Positions 34,248 through 43,627 of a DNA stretch of 64,000 nucleotides are shown in pieces. Within the stretch, counting starts at the first letter, position 1. Each line of letters starts with the position of its first letter. The position numbers were made by a program, and so were the translations under genes. Source of the stretch: Raineyella sp. W15-4 (GTDB taxonomy: Bacteria; Actinomycetota; Actinomycetes; Propionibacteriales; Propionibacteriaceae). The DNA is taken from contig NZ_CP137079.1 in the NCBI RefSeq assembly GCF_033170155.1, forward strand, positions 3,596,001 to 3,660,000, in the 5' to 3' direction. The notes below the pieces were generated by a model, which saw only the letters and a list, made by a program, of their open reading frames with translations, was not told where the DNA came from and did no database searches.

Positions 34248-35653
34248 TGGCCGGCCCCGTGATGATCAACACCGCCGATTCCGTCGTCGTCTACCGCAGG
34301 CGACGCAATGTCGAACTCGCGATGATCCTGGTCGCCCAGGTGATCGGGCTGGCCGGCTACGCCCTCACCCACCTCAACCTCGACGGCACCCTGCCCCCGG
34401 AGATGCTGTCGGTGACGATGGTGTGGGTCGGGCTCGGGCTGGCGCTCCACATCGCGGTCCGCTGGCGGGCGCCGTACGCGGACCCGCTGCTGCTGCCCTG
34501 CGCGCTGCTGCTCAACGGCGTCGGGCTGGCGATGATCCACCGGATCGACCTGATCCCCGATCCGCCCCGCCACGACGTGCTGACCCAGCTGATCTGGACC
34601 GGGCTGGGGATGGCCCTGGCAGTGGTCACCATCGTGGTCGTCCGCGACCACCGGCCGCTGCAGGCCTACACCTACACCCTGTTCCTGCTCGGCCTGGTGC
34701 TGATGATGCTCCCGCTGGTGCCCGGCCTCGGGGTCGAGCTCAACGGGGCGCGGGTGTGGATCCGGATCTGGCGGTTCTCCTTCCAGCCGGCCGAGGCGGC
34801 GAAGTTCGTGATGACGATCGCCTTCGCCTCCTACCTGGTCGACAAGCGCGACGCGCTGGCCGTCGCCGGCCCCCGCTTCCTCGGCCTCACCTTCCCACGC
34901 CCCCGCGATCTCGCCCCGCTGGGGGTGATGCTGGCGCTCGCCATGACGGTGCTGGTCACCCAGAAGGACCTCGGCATGTCGATGCTCTTCTTCGGCCTGT
35001 TCGTGGTGATGCTCTACGTCTCCACCGAACGGCCCGCCTGGCTGGTGCTCGGTGGGCTGTCCTTCGCCGGGGCCGCCTTCCTCGCCGCCTCGCTCTTCCA
35101 CCACGTGCAGGTGCGCATCGACGCCTGGCTGCACCCCTTCCAGAACTACGACCAGAACCTGCAGATCATCAGCGCCCAGTTCGGCTACGCCTGGGGTGGG
35201 CTGCTCGGCCGCGGCTGGGGACTCGGCCGGCCGGGCCTCACCCCGCTGGCCAAGTCCGACTTCATCGCCGCCGCGCTCGGAGAGGAGCTCGGCATCACCG
35301 GACTGATGGCGCTGATCATGGTCTACGCACTGTTCGCCTTCCGCGGCCTGCGGACCGCCCTGGCGGCCCGGGACGACTTCTCCACCCTGCTGGCCACCGG
35401 ACTGTCCTTCCTGTTCGCCCTGCAGGTGTTCCTGATCATCGGCGGCGTCACCCGGCTCACCCCGATGACCGGCCTGACCACCCCGTTCATGAGCCACGGC
35501 GGCTCGTCGATGGTGGTCAACTGGATGATCGTCGGACTGCTGCTGGTGATCTCCCACCAGGTCCGCCGACCGGTGGCCGCGCCCACCGAGCTGACCCTGG
35601 CCGACGACAGCACCCAGCTGATCGCCGTCCCGACGGCGGAGGTGCGGCCGTGA
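34247..35653 (+). CDS. rodA: FtsW/RodA/SpoVE-family SEDS glycosyltransferase, RodA
   Basis: 468 residues with about ten to twelve membrane segments. 'GARVWIRIWRFSFQPAEAAK' matches the SEDS core and 'VTQKDLGMSMLFFGLF' carries the conserved Asp needed for polymerase activity in RodA. 'LTTPFMSHGGSSM' is the C-terminal signature. It polymerises lipid II during elongation with the class B PBP encoded next. TGATG coupling to pstP and GTGA coupling to pbpA. Confidence 0.94.
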   Translation: MAGPVMINTADSVVVYRRRRNVELAMILVAQVIGLAGYALTHLNLDGTLPPEMLSVTMVWVGLGLALHIAVRWRAPYADPLLLPCALLLNGVGLAMIHRIDLIPDPPRHDVLTQLIWTGLGMALAVVTIVVVRDHRPLQAYTYTLFLLGLVLMMLPLVPGLGVELNGARVWIRIWRFSFQPAEAAKFVMTIAFASYLVDKRDALAVAGPRFLGLTFPRPRDLAPLGVMLALAMTVLVTQKDLGMSMLFFGLFVVMLYVSTERPAWLVLGGLSFAGAAFLAASLFHHVQVRIDAWLHPFQNYDQNLQIISAQFGYAWGGLLGRGWGLGRPGLTPLAKSDFIAAALGEELGITGLMALIMVYALFAFRGLRTALAARDDFSTLLATGLSFLFALQVFLIIGGVTRLTPMTGLTTPFMSHGGSSMVVNWMIVGLLLVISHQVRRPVAAPTELTLADDSTQLIAVPTAEVRP

Positions 35654-37086
35654 ACAAACCGATCCGCCGCATCGCCGTGCTCACCATGGCGCTCTTCGTC
35701 GCATTGCTGCTGAACGCCTCGCAGATCGTCGTCTTCCAGCAGGACTCACTCAACACCAACCCGCAGAACCGCCGGGTGCGCGACGAGCAGTTCGGCGGCC
35801 ACCGCGGCTCCATCGTCGCGGGCAAGACCACCCTGGCCGTCTCCGACGCGACCCCGCAGGGCAGCCAGTTCGCCTACCAGCGCAGCTATCCCCAGGGCGA
35901 CCTGTACGCGCCGGTCACCGGCTACTTCTCGTACGACCGGGGCAGCACCGGACTGGAGAGCGCCTACAGCGCCGAACTGGCCGGCACCTCGAACTCGCTG
36001 TTCGTCCGCCGGCTGGTGGACACCGTCACCGGCCGCTCCCCGCAGGGGGCCACGGTCGAGACGACGCTCGACCCGAAGGCCCAGCAGGCCGCCGCCCAGG
36101 CGCTCGGCCACCAGCAGGGGGCGGTGGTCGCGATGGACGCCGAGACCGGCGCGGTGCTGGCGATGGTCAGCAGCCCCTCGTACGACCCGACGACACTGTC
36201 CGGCACCGACATCAAGAGCGCCGGCGAGGCGTACGGGACGCTGCTCCAGGACCCCGACTCGCCGCTGACGAACCGTGCCGCCGGCGAGATCTACCCACCC
36301 GGCTCGACGTTCAAGCTGGTCACCGCCGCGGCGGCGCTGGAGAACGGGATGCAGCCGAGCACCCTGGTCGACACCCCGGCGAAACTGACCCTGCCGGGCA
36401 CCAAGACGCAGCTGCCGAACGAGACCCAGTGCGGCGACGGCCAGCAGACCCTCGACCGGGCGCTGCAGCTGTCCTGCAACACCGCCTTCGCCAATGTCGC
36501 GATCAAGCTCGGCGACAACGCACTGCGCCAGCAGGCGGAGAAGTTCGGCTGGAACTTCCAGCTCGGCGACGTGGGCGGTGTCGCCGCCCGGTTCCCGGCC
36601 AACCCGGATCCGGCCCAGACCGGCCTGAGCGGCATCGGCCAGTACGATGTGGCCTCCAACCCCCTGCACATGGCGATGGTCTCGGCGGCCATCGCCAACG
36701 ACGGCAAGCTGATGACGCCGTACGTGGTGCAGACCGTCCGTGCCGCCGACCTGACCGCACTGAGCACCACGAAACCCAAGGAGCTGTCCCAGGCCATGAG
36801 CGCCGCGAACGCCCAGCAGCTGCAGGGCATGATGGTCAACGTCGTCAACAGCGGCACCGGCACCAGCGCCCAGATCAACGGGGTGAGGGTCGGTGGCAAG
36901 ACCGGCACCGCCCAGACGACGGCGGACAAGCCGCCGTACGCCTGGTTCACGGCGTTCGCCGAGAAGAACAACCGCAAGATCGCCGTCGCCGTCTTCGTCG
37001 AATCCGCCAACGTCCCGCGATCGGAGGTCGGGGGCAACGTGGTTGCCGCACCGATCGCCAAGAGCGTGATCCAGGCACTCCTGTGA
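35650..37086 (+). CDS. pbpA: Class B penicillin-binding protein PbpA
   Basis: 478 residues, short for a class B PBP, as usual for actinobacterial PbpA. One N-terminal transmembrane helix, a dimerisation domain, then a transpeptidase domain with 'PPGSTFKLV' (S-x-x-K), 'SCN' (S-x-N) and 'GGKTGTAQT' (K-T-G). It crosslinks peptidoglycan made by RodA. The GTG overlaps the rodA stop by 4 bp. Confidence 0.95.
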   Translation: MNKPIRRIAVLTMALFVALLLNASQIVVFQQDSLNTNPQNRRVRDEQFGGHRGSIVAGKTTLAVSDATPQGSQFAYQRSYPQGDLYAPVTGYFSYDRGSTGLESAYSAELAGTSNSLFVRRLVDTVTGRSPQGATVETTLDPKAQQAAAQALGHQQGAVVAMDAETGAVLAMVSSPSYDPTTLSGTDIKSAGEAYGTLLQDPDSPLTNRAAGEIYPPGSTFKLVTAAAALENGMQPSTLVDTPAKLTLPGTKTQLPNETQCGDGQQTLDRALQLSCNTAFANVAIKLGDNALRQQAEKFGWNFQLGDVGGVAARFPANPDPAQTGLSGIGQYDVASNPLHMAMVSAAIANDGKLMTPYVVQTVRAADLTALSTTKPKELSQAMSAANAQQLQGMMVNVVNSGTGTSAQINGVRVGGKTGTAQTTADKPPYAWFTAFAEKNNRKIAVAVFVESANVPRSEVGGNVVAAPIAKSVIQALL

Positions 37087-37106
37087 GCCCGGAAGGTCAA
37101 CTGACA

Positions 37107-38984
37107 ATGGACACCCAACCCACGATCCTCGGTGGCCGCTACCAGCTCGGCCCGACGCTGGGACGCGGCGGCATGGCGGAGGTCAACCGGGCCCGCGACC
37201 TGCGACTGCAGCGTGACGTGGCGATCAAGCGGCTGCGGATCGACCTCGCCTCCGACCCGACGTTCCAGGCCCGGTTCCGCCGCGAGGCGCACTCGGCGGC
37301 CGGCCTCAACCACCCCAACATCGTCGCCGTCTACGACACCGACGAGGAGCGCGATCCGGTCTCCGGCCAGGTCGTGCCCTACATCGTGATGGAGCTGGTC
37401 GAGGGCCGTACGCTGCGCCAGGTGATGAACTCCGGTGAGGCGTTCACCTCGGAACGGGCCCTGGAGATCACCCAGGGCGTGCTCGACGCGCTGGGCTACT
37501 CCCATCGCGCCGGGATCGTGCACCGTGACATCAAGCCGGGCAACGTCATGCTGACCGATGCCGGCGGCCAGGTGAAGGTGATGGACTTCGGTATCGCCCG
37601 CGCTGTCGCCGACACCCAGGCGACGATGACCCAGACCGCCGCAGTGATCGGCACCGCCCAGTACCTCTCCCCCGAGCAGGCCCGCGGCGAGAAGGTCGGC
37701 TTCCGGTCCGACCTCTACTCCACCGGCTGCCTGCTCTTCGAGCTGCTCACCGGCCGGCCGCCGTTCGTCGGGGACTCGCCGGTCTCGGTCGCCTACCAGC
37801 ACGTCCGCGAGCACGCCTCCGCCCCCTCCACGATCGTACCGACGATCAGCCCCGACATCGACGCGCTGGTGCTGAAGGCGCTGGAGAAGGACCCCGACCG
37901 GCGTTACCAGACCGCCCGGGAGTTCCACGACGACATCGCCCGGGTGCTGGCCGGGCAGCACCCGCTCGCGCTGGCCGGTGCCGCGACCGCGGCGACCGCC
38001 GCGATGACCGCCACCGCGGTCGGCGGCCTGGCGCCGGTGGAGGCCGCGGTGCCCACCCGGGCGATGGAGACCGTGCCGCCGGGTGAGGAGGCGGCGCTGT
38101 CCACCAGCCCGCAGCGGGCCCTGGTCGACCCCGAGGCCGCCGCGGCGGACGACACCGCCCGGCGGCACCGCCGCCGGAACATCTGGATCGTGGTGGCGGT
38201 GGTGCTCGTCGCGCTGCTCGCCGGCGGCGGCATCTGGGCCGCGAACGGCGGCCTGACGCCGAAGCAGTCCGTCCCGAACGTGGTGGGCAAGACCCAGGTG
38301 GTGGCGGAGGAACTGCTCAAGGCCCAGGGCCTGACCTCCAAGGTCGATGTCACCGAGGGGCCGGCCGGCGCCACCGTCGGCACCGTCACCGCCCAGGACC
38401 CGCCCGGCGGCAGCAAGCTGGCCCAGGGCGGCCTGGTCACCCTGACCGTCAACGGCGGCCCGGCGACCACGGCGATCCCCGACGGGCTGGTCGGCCAACA
38501 GCTGACCAAGGTCCAGGCCCAGCTCAAGTCCGCCGGGTTCACCAACGTCACCACGGTCGCCGCCGACTCCTCCCGGCCCTCCGGCGAGGTGCTCAGCGTC
38601 GACCCGGCGTCCGGTACGAAGGTGGTGCCGGACACCCAGATCACCGTGACGTACGCCTCGGGAAAGGTGACGATGCCCGACTGGTCGGGGTTCAACCGGC
38701 AGGCCGTGATGTCCGACGCGGCCGGGCTCGGCCTGACCAACGTCACCTTCACCGAGCAGACGTCCAACGCCTCGGTGGGCACCGTGATCTCCCAGAGCCC
38801 CTCCGCGGGCAGCAAGGTCTCCCGGGACGCTGCGGTCACCGTGGTGCTCGCCAAGGCCCCCCAGCCGACCGCGCCGCCGACCACCACCTCGTCGTCGCCG
38901 GCGTCCCCTTCGGCGACGACGACGGCCAGCCCGGCCAGCGACAGCTCCGGCAACGGCAACGGCCGGAACAAGAACAATGGCTGA
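37107..38984 (+). CDS. pknB: PASTA-domain Ser/Thr protein kinase PknB
   Basis: 625 residues from ATG with GGAAGG upstream; GTG 37083 (GTGA overlap) is an alternative. The kinase domain (1-275) has 'LGRGGMAEV', Lys41 in 'AIKRL', 'HRDIKPGN', 'DFGIAR' and 'GTAQYLSPEQ' with activation-loop threonines. A transmembrane helix lies at about 362-383, then three PASTA repeats beginning 'SVPNVVGKT', 'AIPDGLVGQ' and 'TMPDWSGFN', and a Ser/Thr/Pro tail. PASTA repeats sense muropeptides or lipid II. It ends with an 8-bp overlap into trpG. No separate PknA gene is present in this locus. Confidence 0.95.
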   Translation: MDTQPTILGGRYQLGPTLGRGGMAEVNRARDLRLQRDVAIKRLRIDLASDPTFQARFRREAHSAAGLNHPNIVAVYDTDEERDPVSGQVVPYIVMELVEGRTLRQVMNSGEAFTSERALEITQGVLDALGYSHRAGIVHRDIKPGNVMLTDAGGQVKVMDFGIARAVADTQATMTQTAAVIGTAQYLSPEQARGEKVGFRSDLYSTGCLLFELLTGRPPFVGDSPVSVAYQHVREHASAPSTIVPTISPDIDALVLKALEKDPDRRYQTAREFHDDIARVLAGQHPLALAGAATAATAAMTATAVGGLAPVEAAVPTRAMETVPPGEEAALSTSPQRALVDPEAAAADDTARRHRRRNIWIVVAVVLVALLAGGGIWAANGGLTPKQSVPNVVGKTQVVAEELLKAQGLTSKVDVTEGPAGATVGTVTAQDPPGGSKLAQGGLVTLTVNGGPATTAIPDGLVGQQLTKVQAQLKSAGFTNVTTVAADSSRPSGEVLSVDPASGTKVVPDTQITVTYASGKVTMPDWSGFNRQAVMSDAAGLGLTNVTFTEQTSNASVGTVISQSPSAGSKVSRDAAVTVVLAKAPQPTAPPTTTSSSPASPSATTTASPASDSSGNGNGRNKNNG

Positions 38985-39624
38985 CCCGGCCGGCGTCCGG
39001 ATCCTCGTCGTCGACAACTACGACTCGTTCGTCTACAACATCGTCCAGTACCTCGCCCGGATCGGTGCCACCGTGACGGTGTGGCGCAACGACGACCCGC
39101 GCCTCGAGGCCGCCGGCTGGGCCGACCCCTTCGACGGGATCCTGCTCTCGCCCGGCCCCGGCACGCCGGCCGCCGCCGGCCGCTGCATCCCGATCATCCG
39201 GGAGCAGGCGGGCCGGACGCCGATCTTCGGCGTCTGCCTGGGCATGCAGGCGATCGGCGAGGCGTACGGCGCCACCGTCGACCGGGCCCCCGAGCTGCGC
39301 CACGGTAAGACCTCACCGATCCACCACGGTGGCGCCGGCTGCCTGGCCGGGCTGCCGGACCCGTTCACCGCGACCCGCTACCACTCCCTGGCCGTGCTGC
39401 CGCAGACCGTCCCGGACGTCCTCGAGGTCACCGCGACCACCGCCGACGGGGTGGTGATGGCGCTGCGGCACCGCGAACTCGCCGTGGAGGGCACCCAGTT
39501 CCACCCGGAATCGGTGCTCAGCGAGGGCGGCTACCGGATCTTCGCCAACTGGCTGGCGGTCTGCGGTGACGCCGATGCCCCGGAACGGGCGGCCGGGCTG
39601 ACCCCGCTGGTCGACCTGGCCTGA
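38977..39624 (+). CDS. trpG: Anthranilate/aminodeoxychorismate synthase glutaminase component
   Basis: 215 residues, class I glutamine amidotransferase with nucleophile Cys87 in 'GVCLGMQAI' and 'HPESVLSEGG' for the His-Glu pair. It supplies ammonia to TrpE or PabB, neither of which is nearby. The gene follows pknB in many actinobacteria, so the position supports TrpG/PabA but does not show whether tryptophan or folate synthesis, or both, is served. The 8-bp overlap with pknB implies coupled translation. Confidence 0.93.
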   Translation: MADPAGVRILVVDNYDSFVYNIVQYLARIGATVTVWRNDDPRLEAAGWADPFDGILLSPGPGTPAAAGRCIPIIREQAGRTPIFGVCLGMQAIGEAYGATVDRAPELRHGKTSPIHHGGAGCLAGLPDPFTATRYHSLAVLPQTVPDVLEVTATTADGVVMALRHRELAVEGTQFHPESVLSEGGYRIFANWLAVCGDADAPERAAGLTPLVDLA

Positions 39625-39656
39625 CCCGGGCCGCCGGTCCGGCCGGGGACCGATGC

Positions 39657-40490
39657 CTAGCGCGGCGAGGCGGTGGCGCTCGGCGAGCCGATCGCCGTGG
39701 CATAGGACAGCTCGGTGCCACCGGTGTAGGCGGGCAGGTGCAGGGCGTCCTCGCGCCGCTCCTGGTATCCCAGCCCGTACGCCGCGACGTAGTCCTGGTA
39801 GTTATGGACGTACGTCGAGGACGACAGCGCCGCCTCCAGCATCGCCGGGTCGCCGATCGCCTGGATCCGGTACGGCGGGGCGTACGGGATGCCCTGGAGC
39901 ACCACAGTGTTGCCGACGCACTTGATGCCGGTGGTGGAGATCACCCGCTGGCCCTGGATCATCATCCCCTCGGCGCCGCCCTCCCAGAGGGCGTTCACGA
40001 AGGCCTGGATGTCCTGTTGGTGCACCACCAGCAGGTCGGGGTCGAGCCCGGGCGGGGCCACCGAGGCCGGGGCATCGTCGAGCACCACAGTCACCCCCGG
40101 TCCGGTCAGCGGCACGGTCTGGGCGGCCTGCGCGGCGTCGGAGAGCCGGCCGGGGTCCACGCCGGTGCCGGCACGACTGCTGAGCCGGTCGACCTCGGCC
40201 CGGGTGCTGGAGACCTGCTGGGCGAGCACCGCATTGCGCTGCGAGCCGGCCCGCACCATCGAGATCAGGTCGGTGTTGCGCCCACCGCGCAGGTCGGTGC
40301 CCCGGGCGAGTGCGGCGCTCAGGCCGATCAGGTAGCCGGCCAGCACGCAGATGGCCACCGTCGCGGCGCCGGCGGCGGCCATCCGGACCGTACGCCGCGG
40401 CCGGTCCGCACCGTCCCCACGGTGGGTGAGCAGGGCCCGGAGCCGGCGGGCGCCGGTGCGCGCCGTGTCCAGCAGCGTCGGTTCCGTCAC
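39657..40490 (-). CDS. DUF881 family membrane protein
   Basis: 277 residues: a basic cytoplasmic N-terminus, one transmembrane helix (about 38-58), a short coiled stretch, and the DUF881 domain ('PLTGPGVTVVLDDAP', 'LLVVHQQDIQAFVNALW', 'GAEGMMIQGQRV'). The family is found next to crgA and pknB in many actinobacteria and is thought to relate to division, but no function is established. It is convergent with trpG. Confidence 0.88.
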   Translation of the reverse strand: MTEPTLLDTARTGARRLRALLTHRGDGADRPRRTVRMAAAGAATVAICVLAGYLIGLSAALARGTDLRGGRNTDLISMVRAGSQRNAVLAQQVSSTRAEVDRLSSRAGTGVDPGRLSDAAQAAQTVPLTGPGVTVVLDDAPASVAPPGLDPDLLVVHQQDIQAFVNALWEGGAEGMMIQGQRVISTTGIKCVGNTVVLQGIPYAPPYRIQAIGDPAMLEAALSSSTYVHNYQDYVAAYGLGYQERREDALHLPAYTGGTELSYATAIGSPSATASPR

Positions 40491-40582
40491 CGTCCATCTC
40501 CTCCGGTCCGCCGGTCGGGCCTCCAGGCGTCGTCGACTAGGCTACCGGCATAGCCAACAGGAACGCCGTACGAGGAGTGGTC

Positions 40583-40942
40583 GTGGCCGAGTCCCACCAG
40601 CGCAAGTCCGTCGCCGAGCGCCGCAAGGGTGACCGCCGCACCGCAGGCCGGCGCAAGGGTGACCGGGGCAAGGGCCGTGCGGCGGAGGCGGACCCGACGT
40701 CGGCGACCACACCGGAGACCGAGACCGAGCAGACGACCCGCCGCCGGACCGCCGCGCCCGGCACCTCGCCCTGGGTGGTCCCGACCATGGTCACCCTGCT
40801 GTTGCTCGGCGTCGCCTGGATCGTGGTCTTCTACGTCGCCGGCTACCTGATCCCGTTCATGGCCGCGATGGGCAACTGGAACCTGGCGGTCGGGATGGGC
40901 CTGATCGCGGCCTCGTTCGTCGTCGCCACCCAGTGGAAGTGA
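40583..40942 (+). CDS. crgA: Cell division protein CrgA
   Basis: 119 residues. A basic, low-complexity N-terminus ('RRKGDRRTAGRRKGDRGKG') is followed by two transmembrane helices (about 66-88 and 97-115) with 'NWNLAVGMGL' between them, as in CrgA, which recruits FtsI and other divisome parts. GTG 40583 with AGGAG 5-6 nt upstream is preferred over GTG 40577. Confidence 0.92.
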   Translation: MAESHQRKSVAERRKGDRRTAGRRKGDRGKGRAAEADPTSATTPETETEQTTRRRTAAPGTSPWVVPTMVTLLLLGVAWIVVFYVAGYLIPFMAAMGNWNLAVGMGLIAASFVVATQWK

Positions 40943-40945
40943 CCG

Positions 40946-41857
40946 CTACCCGGCAGACGTGACCGCCGCCTGAGCCAACGCCAGCGCGCCGAGCCGACCG
41001 GACCGGCCGCCCAGCCCCGGCGGCACGATGTAGTCGTCGATCCGATCTGTGACGGCCGGGGAGGAGACGTAGCCGGCCAGCAGTTCCCGGGTCCGGCGGC
41101 GGATCATCCCGAACAGCCCCGGGCCGGCCATCACCCCGCCGCCCAGCACGATCCGGCGCGGTGACAGGGTGCAGACCAGCCCGGCCAGCAGCTCGGCGAG
41201 ATAGGACGCCTCCAGCTCCCAGGCGGGGTGGCCGGCCGGCAGGGTCTGCGCCGGGGCACCCCACCGCTGCGCCATCGCCGGCCCCGACGCCAGCCCCTCC
41301 AGACAGTCGCCGTGGAACGGACAGCCGCCCGGGAACGGATCGAGGCCCCGGTCGTGCCGCACCCGGACGTGGCCCATCTCCGGGTGCACCAGACCGTGCA
41401 GCGGCGCCCCGTTGACGATCGCCCCACCGCCGATCCCGGTGCCGACGGTCAGGTAGACGAACGGATCCAGACCCCGGCCGGCACCCCATCGGGCCTCACC
41501 GAGCGCGGCCCCGTTGACGTCGGTGTCGAAGCCGACCGGGACATCCAACGCCGACCGCAGGAACCCGACCACGTCGGTCCCGGCCCAGCCGGGTTTCGGG
41601 GTGGTGGTGATGTGGCCGTACGTCGCCGAGGCGGGATCGAGGTCCACCGGCCCGAAGCAGGCGACGCCGATCGACGCCGGGCCGGCGGCGCCGGCCGCCC
41701 GGAAGAACGCCACCGCCCGGCCGAGGGTCTCCTCCGGTGTGGTGGTGGGGAACCGCACCTCGGCGCGGAGGTCGTCGGGACCGGTGCCCAGGCAGCAGAC
41801 GAACTTCGTGCCGCCCGCCTCGATACCGCCGTACAGCCCAGCGTGTTCCGCCGCCAT
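40946..41857 (-). CDS. ROK-family sugar kinase (fructokinase type)
   Basis: 303 residues. '[12 protein letters not shown]' is the ATP phosphate-binding loop, '[19 protein letters not shown]' holds the catalytic Asp, and 'HPEMGHVRV' with '[17 protein letters not shown]' gives the zinc site (His/Cys-x-His-x-Cys). That combination is typical of ROK fructokinases rather than glucokinases or NagC. It has no sugar transporter beside it. Convergent with crgA. Confidence 0.88.
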   Translation of the reverse strand: MAAEHAGLYGGIEAGGTKFVCCLGTGPDDLRAEVRFPTTTPEETLGRAVAFFRAAGAAGPASIGVACFGPVDLDPASATYGHITTTPKPGWAGTDVVGFLRSALDVPVGFDTDVNGAALGEARWGAGRGLDPFVYLTVGTGIGGGAIVNGAPLHGLVHPEMGHVRVRHDRGLDPFPGGCPFHGDCLEGLASGPAMAQRWGAPAQTLPAGHPAWELEASYLAELLAGLVCTLSPRRIVLGGGVMAGPGLFGMIRRRTRELLAGYVSSPAVTDRIDDYIVPPGLGGRSGRLGALALAQAAVTSAG

Positions 41858-41921
41858 GATGTCCCTCCGTCGAGGGTCCGGATCTCCCCGACCTGCGCCG
41901 ATCGTACGACCGGAACGCCGT

Positions 41922-43460
41922 TCAGCTCAGCGGCTTGAGCAGCGGGAAGAGGATGGTCTCGCGGATGCCGACGCCGGTGAAGAGCATCACCAGCCGGTCC
42001 ACCCCGAGCCCCAGGCCGCCCATCGGTGGCGCACCGAACTCCAGCGCCTGCAGGAAGTCCTCGTCGAGTTGCATCGCCTCCACGTCTCCGGCGGCCCGGG
42101 CCAGCGACTGGGCGGTCAGCCGCTCGCGCTGGATCACCGGGTCGATCAGCTCGGAGAAGCCGGTGCCCCGTTCCATCCCGCCGATGATCAGGTCCCAGGC
42201 CTCGATCTTGTTCGGCTCGGAGCGGTGCGGCCGGGCCAGCGGCTGGGCGACCGGCGGGTAGTCGCAGACGAAGGTGGGCTGCAGCAGATGCGGCTCCACC
42301 AGCTCGCCGAAGAGCTCGACGACCATCTTCTCCGGGCCCCACAGCGCGTCGTAGTCGACCTCGAACAGTTCGGCGATCGAGCGCAGCCGGTCGACCGGGG
42401 TCTCCGGGGTGATCTCGTCACCGATCCGCTCCGACAGGCCCGGATAGACGCCGAGCCACTTCCACTCGCCGTCCAGGTCGATGACGCCCCGCTCGGTCTC
42501 GATCTGGCGCCGGCCGACCACGTCGGCCGCGTCCAGGATGAGCTGCTTGATCAGCGCCGCGATGGTGGTCTGGTCACCCCAGGCCTGGTAGGCCTCCAGC
42601 ATGGTGAACTCGGCGGAGTGCGAGGAGTCGATGCCCTCGTTGCGGAAGACCCGGCCCAACTCGTACACCTTCTCGGCGCCGCCGACCATCACCCGCTTGA
42701 GGTAGAGCTCCAGGGCGATCCGCAGGCTCATCGAGATGTCGAAGGCGTTCAGGTGGGTGGTGAACGGCCGGGCCGTCGCGCCGCCGTGCACCGACTGCAG
42801 GGTCGGCGTCTCCACCTCCAGGTAGCCGTCGGTGTGCAGGGTCTCGCGGATCGAGCGGGTGATCGCCGCCCGGGCCCGCAGCACGTTCTGCGCCTCGGGC
42901 CGGATGACCAGGTCGGCGTACCGCTGCCGGACCCGGGTCTCCTCGGACAGCTCGTGGTGCAGCGTCGGCATCGGCCGCAGCGACTTGGAGGCCAGCTCCC
43001 AGCGGTCGGCCAGCACCGACAGCTCGCCGCGCTTGGAGCGGATCACCCGGCCGTGGACGAAGACCCAGTCGCCGAGATCGACGTCGGCCTTCCAGGCGGC
43101 CAGTGCCTCGTCGCCGACCTCCGCCCTGGAGATCATCACCTGCAGCCGCGGCGCATCGTGCTCGGCGGTGAAGCCGCCCTGCAGGGTCGCGAAGCACAGC
43201 TTGCCGGTGTTGCGCAGGAAGACCACCCGCCCGCCGATGCCGACCAGGTCCTGGGTCTCCTCGCCGGTCTCCAGGTGGTCCCACCGCCGGCGGACCTCGT
43301 CGAGGGTGTGGGTACGATCCAGCCAGACCGGATAGGGGGGACGACCCTCCTCGAGCAGCCGCGCCCGCTTCTCGAGGCGCACCTGCATCTGCTCGGACAC
43401 CTCATGCCCTGAGACCTCGTGGTCAGGAAGCTCGGCCGGCGGATTCTGCTCAGTACTCAC
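41922..43460 (-). CDS. lysS: Lysyl-tRNA synthetase, class II
   Basis: 512 residues. An N-terminal OB-fold anticodon-binding domain ('[18 protein letters not shown]') is followed by the class II core: motif 2 in '[21 protein letters not shown]' (its first 20 residues), and motif 3 '[13 protein letters not shown]'. No fused membrane domain of the LysX type is present, so it is the housekeeping enzyme. It lies 64 bp upstream of the ROK gene on the same strand. Confidence 0.95.
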   Translation of the reverse strand: MSTEQNPPAELPDHEVSGHEVSEQMQVRLEKRARLLEEGRPPYPVWLDRTHTLDEVRRRWDHLETGEETQDLVGIGGRVVFLRNTGKLCFATLQGGFTAEHDAPRLQVMISRAEVGDEALAAWKADVDLGDWVFVHGRVIRSKRGELSVLADRWELASKSLRPMPTLHHELSEETRVRQRYADLVIRPEAQNVLRARAAITRSIRETLHTDGYLEVETPTLQSVHGGATARPFTTHLNAFDISMSLRIALELYLKRVMVGGAEKVYELGRVFRNEGIDSSHSAEFTMLEAYQAWGDQTTIAALIKQLILDAADVVGRRQIETERGVIDLDGEWKWLGVYPGLSERIGDEITPETPVDRLRSIAELFEVDYDALWGPEKMVVELFGELVEPHLLQPTFVCDYPPVAQPLARPHRSEPNKIEAWDLIIGGMERGTGFSELIDPVIQRERLTAQSLARAAGDVEAMQLDEDFLQALEFGAPPMGGLGLGVDRLVMLFTGVGIRETILFPLLKPLS

Positions 43461-43627
43461 CGGGACATGCTACCGACACCCGCCGGGATGGAACGATCCG
43501 GAACACCCGCACCTCCGGGCCACCCAATGGTCCGATCCGGCACACCTCGCGTCGACCGTGTTACGGGGCTGTGAACGGGGCCGACGACGGCCACCCCGCC
43601 GCCCGGGGGTGCAATAGGGTTTCGGGT

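Noticed and set aside
36291-39017. A 908-codon open frame on the minus strand opposite pbpA and pknB
   Set aside because: Antisense of two well-identified genes; low-complexity Gly/Val/His composition typical of shadow frames.
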